A stretch of 64,000 bases of DNA, taken from Nymphaea colorata (taxonomy: Eukaryota; Streptophyta; Magnoliopsida; Nymphaeales; Nymphaeaceae). Position 1 is the stretch's first letter. The number at the start of each line of letters is the position of its first letter. Shown piece after piece: positions 61,901-64,000 of the stretch. The position numbers and the translations under genes are program-made. The stretch covers positions 19,836,848-19,900,847 of the forward strand of contig NC_045141.1 of assembly GCF_008831285.2 (NCBI RefSeq), written 5' to 3'. The notes under the pieces are model-generated. The model saw only the letters and a program-made list of their open reading frames with translations, searched no databases and was not told the DNA's origin.

Positions 61901-63506
61901 TTGGTGAGAAGAGGTTTTCAAATGTCAAGGAATCTCAACACTCAAGTACTTGGACAAGCAAGAGAAAATTCCTTTAACAATTTCAACCTCAGGAAAGATG
62001 AGCCTAGTGAACTTCCACTTTCAAAGAGATCTTCAACCCTAAACTAACTAATGCATTGGTGTTATTTTAGTCTACTAAGATTCCATAAAATTATATTTTT
62101 ATTTAATTAGTATTTTCTACAAAGTCATAGTGTTTCAAGAAAGCATATCCTCTTTCGAGCATGATCATAATACTGTCGCAACTAAGCAAGGAAATAAGAT
62201 TTTAACAATCACATAAGCATGAGGCTGATTATCAGGTAAATTACACTACAGAGACAATTTCGCTTGATTGTACCACAACCTTGGGTTAAATTGGAATAAG
62301 GATTCTAGAATCATTAAGAAGGAAACAAGAACTTAGAAATGTAAACATAGTGCAATTCCCAAAGCAAAAAGATGTGAAAATTGCTCTCTTTATTAACAAT
62401 TTTACCTGCGCAAATATCGGGATAACACCACAAATATGACCATCTTAGTCTTCCTACATGCTTTCAAAAGAAAAAGAATTTCAAAAACAATATCCTAGTT
62501 TTATGCTAAAGATTAATCAAATCACCTGGTGTATCACAGCCGACCCAAACTTTAGGTCTCGCAAGACGATGGTCAGCATCTCCTTAATTTCTACCTCAGC
62601 AAAAGTTGCATCAGAAAGTTTTGTAAGAAATAAATTAAATAAAAAAATAAATCAACTGAAATTTGAGAAACAATATAAAACCAGTGAAAAAATTACAAGA
62701 ACATATTTTCTCTAGGTGTTATTTCTTCAATAAGAACAAAAGATCCTGACATACGATGACCAGAATTTGCTCTTTGCTTACTTCCTACAGAATGTTCAGT
62801 AAAAGGAAATAGCATAGTACATTTAATAAGGTTCATCATGACTTGTCAAAAACGAGCAACAAAAGGACCTCAATTTTACCTGAAAAGATACGACAAAAAT
62901 ATAAAGGATGGAAAAAAAAAGAGAAGCATAACAAATACCACGGCTATCAAATGTTTCTGGCACAACAAGGATGGCAGAATACAAGCTTCTACTGGCAGAA
63001 CAAATTTGCAACTTTTCATTTAGTACCCAATCCCAAATGGTAAAAAGATCTTCAGCAACCTATAATGTCAATCCAATAAAAGCCAAATAAGACCTCAGAA
63101 AGACAATAAAAATATAGAAAAGTATTTCAGTCTTGATGTTGGATGCAGATGCTTGGCAGAGTGAACATTATTAATATGTGTTTCATAGGTAACCAAGCAT
63201 ACAATGATGGCTACATAAACGGAGTACATTTTGTTGATTATTTAAGTTAAACAGGCTGAAAGGTCCAAATGAGCAAAAGACATCTTGACTCTTGGTATAC
63301 CTGTTGGGAGGAGTAATACTGAGAGACATTAAAATGACCTCGGCGGATAGGGCGGCACAAGCAATATGGATCGGTTGGAGCAATTTTCAGTGCCTCCTCA
63401 CCACAAATGAACTCTCTATAACTGTACTCACTCATTCTTTTCCCACTTTCCACTAAATCCCGTTCATCCGACACATTTTCTTTGGCATCTTTATTTTCAG
63501 AATCTT
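46298..63506 (-). CDS. ARP9: Actin-related protein 9 (C-terminal ~450 residues, 5' end outside window)
   Basis: Fourteen minus-strand exons join in phase: 63301-63506, 62939-63059, 62526-62590, 60665-60754, 60431-60481, 54077-54208, 53870-53959, 52335-52405, 52065-52261, 51946-51989, 51817-51866, 50727-50772, 47924-47974 and 46298-46441. They encode about 451 residues. Actin-fold signatures include YSAILVVPETFDSRGEIKEM, ALPTSCVTLPFGGED, the RIDLQRKLFCSLQLIGGVAL stretch, and the C-terminal PWKGGAILGVLDFGRDAW motif. The plant ARP9 insert LGLAEAITSSIMSTG is present. Plant ARP9 belongs to the divergent ARPs linked to nuclear chromatin remodelling and is related to ARP8 of INO80 complexes; this is family knowledge. 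The first exon here starts mid-codon, so roughly the first quarter of the protein lies to the right of the window. The intron between 60430 and 54209 is 6.2 kb and full of transposons. Confidence 0.96.
48840..49110 (-). repeat. Dispersed A-rich repeat, copy 2 (in ARP9 intron)
   Basis: The reverse complement aligns with 9810-10140 through the ordered blocks GTTTTTCTC, TCTGGTAA, AAAATGTAAAAAAC, CCTTTTTTC and AAAACGTG. It lies in the intron between ARP9 exons at 47974 and 50727, and in the opposite orientation relative to the window. Confidence 0.7.
50222..50315 (-). repeat. Isolated hAT tail module with (TA)n(CA)n microsatellite
   Basis: GTGCAGATGCAGACGCAGG, then TTTTGAAAAAAACTGGGTGCC, then (TA)n(CA)n repeats the order seen at the tail ends of hAT-like elements A, B and C. 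The rest of the element is not recognisable, so this looks like a truncated or diverged copy. It lies in an ARP9 intron. Confidence 0.55.
51504..51676. mobile_element. hAT-like MITE E (173 bp, TSD TAATCAAC)
   Basis: Perfect 8-base duplications TAATCAAC lie at 51496-51503 and 51677-51684. The terminal inverted repeats are CAGTGGTGGAGCCAGA on the left and CAGTGGCTGAGCCACG read inward from the right, with 12 of 16 bases matching. The length, termini and duplication size fit a hAT-type miniature element. It lies in an ARP9 intron and encodes nothing. Confidence 0.9.
53366..53525 (-). repeat. Degenerate hAT tail module with (CA)n(TG)n microsatellite
   Basis: ATGTCACATAGGTATAGG at the left resembles the terminal sequence of element C. 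It is followed by GGGCGCAGAG, TTTCAAAAAATTTGAGTACGG and then a (CA)n-(TG)n tract at 53459-53525. The order matches the tail end of the other elements read on the minus strand. No opposite end or target duplication was found. Confidence 0.5.
53459..53525. repeat. Palindromic (AC)n-(TG)n microsatellite
   Basis: An AC run of nine units is followed directly by a TG run interrupted once by AT. The two halves are complementary and could fold into a hairpin. Confidence 0.9.
55496..55986 (+). mobile_element. hAT-like non-autonomous element C (491 bp, TSD GTTCAGGT)
   Basis: Perfect 8-base duplications GTTCAGGT lie at 55488-55495 and 55987-55994. The termini are CTTTGTCACATGGGTAC and, read inward from the right, CTATGGCACATAGGTAC, with 14 of 17 bases matching. 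Subterminal motifs iterate GGTAC and CCGTACC. A (TA)n tract at 55849-55908 is followed by a tail module with CCCAAGTTTTTTGAAAATAG and CCGGCACCCGTACCC. It is inserted within element D and looks like a GTAC-rich relative of the GTGC-rich elements. Confidence 0.9.
55849..55908. repeat. (TA)n microsatellite inside element C
   Basis: A TA run of about 30 units lies directly before the tail module of element C. Confidence 0.92.
56076..56730. mobile_element. hAT-like non-autonomous element F (655 bp, TSD GATCTAAC)
   Basis: Direct repeats GATCTAAC lie at 56068-56075 and 56731-56738; the match can be extended to ten bases. The ends are CAATGTTGTAAAAAGCGTAT and, read inward from the right, CAGTGTTATACGTATCG. 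Both subterminal regions are crowded with GTATCGTA motifs in inverted orientation. On the minus strand, 56387-56460 encodes a short acidic stretch (GDEDESEYDEDYKSMVMKL then stop) of the kind seen at the C-terminal end of some hAT transposases, so the element may be a deletion derivative. It lies inside element D. Confidence 0.8.
57493..59901 (+). pseudogene. Ty1/Copia retrotransposon polyprotein remnant (integrase, RT, RNase H)
   Basis: The order integrase - reverse transcriptase - RNase H is Copia-type. Integrase core residues appear in SIRTDNALEF and HTSQQNGVAE, with the zinc-binding half missing to the left. Reverse transcriptase shows LKKAIYRLKQ, then VVYVDDII with its catalytic DD, then KDLGPLWYFLGIEV. 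RNase H shows SRSSAESEYKAM and the ADISTKALP end. Gag and protease are absent. The frame is broken after 58459, by in-frame stops around 58580-58680, and by a shift near 59275. A 31-base duplication (about 58215-58271) adds another shift. It lies in the 6.2-kb ARP9 intron, in the opposite direction to ARP9, and cannot be active. Confidence 0.93.
58215..58271 (+). repeat. 31-bp-period duplication within Copia remnant
   Basis: AGGCAAGCGACAATGTACTC occurs twice, 31 bases apart. The period is not a multiple of three, so the duplicated peptide is read in two frames. Confidence 0.9.
59891..60082 (+). mobile_element. Polypurine tract and 3' LTR of the Copia remnant
   Basis: TTGAGGGGGAG at 59891-59901 is a polypurine tract at the expected distance after RNase H. 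The LTR begins TGTTGAATC at 59902 and probably ends at the ...CTCACA near 60082. I found no matching 5' LTR in the window. The exact right end is uncertain. Confidence 0.7.
61285..61670. repeat. Diverged tandem duplication flanking a GA microsatellite
   Basis: Two copies (about 61290-61470 and 61513-61665) share AAGCTTATCCATT, CTCTCATAAAATTTGGAGCA, GGCCTA, ACTTAATTAGATAAA and TTGAACTGTGGTA. A GA run at about 61485-61515 lies between them. They are in an ARP9 intron. Confidence 0.9.
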
Positions 63507-64000
63507 CTGCAGAAAGGTAAATAAACTTTAGCATGTGTTCATGACAGAAGGTAGATAGGAAGTGGAACAGATTGCAAAAGTAAGAAAATGCACGTAAAGT
63601 AAAAGGAAGCACAGTTAACTTAGTACTGATGCTTAAGGTCATCAATAAGCCTATCCTTGAGCAAATTGCTTTCACTAGCACAATAACATGAAAGTAGGGA
63701 TATGATTTAGATATTAACTGATATTCAATGTGTGTTCGAATTCCAGTAGTTGGATTAAAAAGGAAAGATCACACCCAATTAGTAATCAGCTGCAGATTTT
63801 GTATCGGGTTTTCCTTATCAAGTCCAATAGATATCCAATTTTCACGGACACCCGTGTCCAACTACAGGTAAAAATTCAGGTACAGTATTTATTTTTTTTC
63901 TTTAATTTTTGAATCTCAATCCCAAGCAGAGTCAAATCAAGCAATACCCAAATAGTTGGATAGGGTACTAGCTATATCCAATCCATTGACACCTCCACAT
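63507..64000. other. ARP9 intron or upstream sequence at the right edge
   Basis: No further ARP9 exon is visible here on the minus strand, so the next upstream exon lies beyond the window. GGACACCCGTGTCC near 63847 is a near-perfect palindrome of the type often seen in terminal regions of plant DNA transposons. Confidence 0.5.

Noticed and set aside
1-64000. CRISPR arrays, operons, riboswitches, rRNA or tRNA genes
   Set aside because: No such structures were seen. The sequence is plant nuclear DNA and its direct repeats are microsatellites, tandem duplications or transposons.

Overview
The window is nuclear DNA of a flowering plant. Genes have GT-AG introns, AT-rich introns and spacers, plant-specific families (LBD transcription factor, PLS-class PPR protein, plant-type cyclophilin, ARP9) and many plant transposable elements. 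I cannot name the species. The long, repeat-filled introns of otherwise ordinary housekeeping genes are the main feature of the region.

Layout, left to right. (1) 0.9-2.7 kb, + strand: a multi-exon Ptta/En/Spm-type transposase-domain gene with every splice junction in phase. (2) 3.5-5.2 kb, +: an intronless PLS-type PPR protein ending at the E domain. (3) 7.2-17.4 kb, -: a complete 14-exon mitochondrial 3-hydroxyisobutyryl-CoA hydrolase-like gene (401 aa), reconstructed exon by exon. (4) 17.4-24.3 kb: a gene-poor spacer with microsatellites and decayed repeats. (5) 24.3-25.4 kb, +: a two-exon LBD transcription factor. (6) 26.9-35.2 kb, +: an 11-exon gene for the large (alpha/beta) subunit of TFIIA, ending in a 24-base micro-exon. 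(7) 35-43 kb: a gene-poor stretch with a LINE remnant and coding-like fragments. (8) 44.4-45.0 kb, +: an intronless, GC-rich cytosolic cyclophilin, probably with a 5' UTR intron. (9) 46.3 kb to the right edge, -: 14 exons of actin-related protein 9, convergent with the cyclophilin and lacking its N-terminus, which lies beyond the window. Its 6.2-kb intron carries a nest of DNA transposons and a broken Copia element.

The genes are unrelated in function: valine catabolism, basal transcription, chromatin or actin-related work, protein folding, organelle RNA processing and development. There is no operon-like logic.

The most interesting non-genic signal is a group of short hAT-like non-autonomous elements. 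Five copies have perfect 8-base target-site duplications: CATAGAAT, GCGAGAAC, GTTCAGGT, GATCTAAC and TAATCAAC. All five sit in introns of the hydrolase or ARP9 genes. One family has iterated GTGCGG or GTACGG subterminal motifs and a conserved tail module next to an AT-rich or CA microsatellite. That module recurs at least six times here, so these elements may seed or carry microsatellites.
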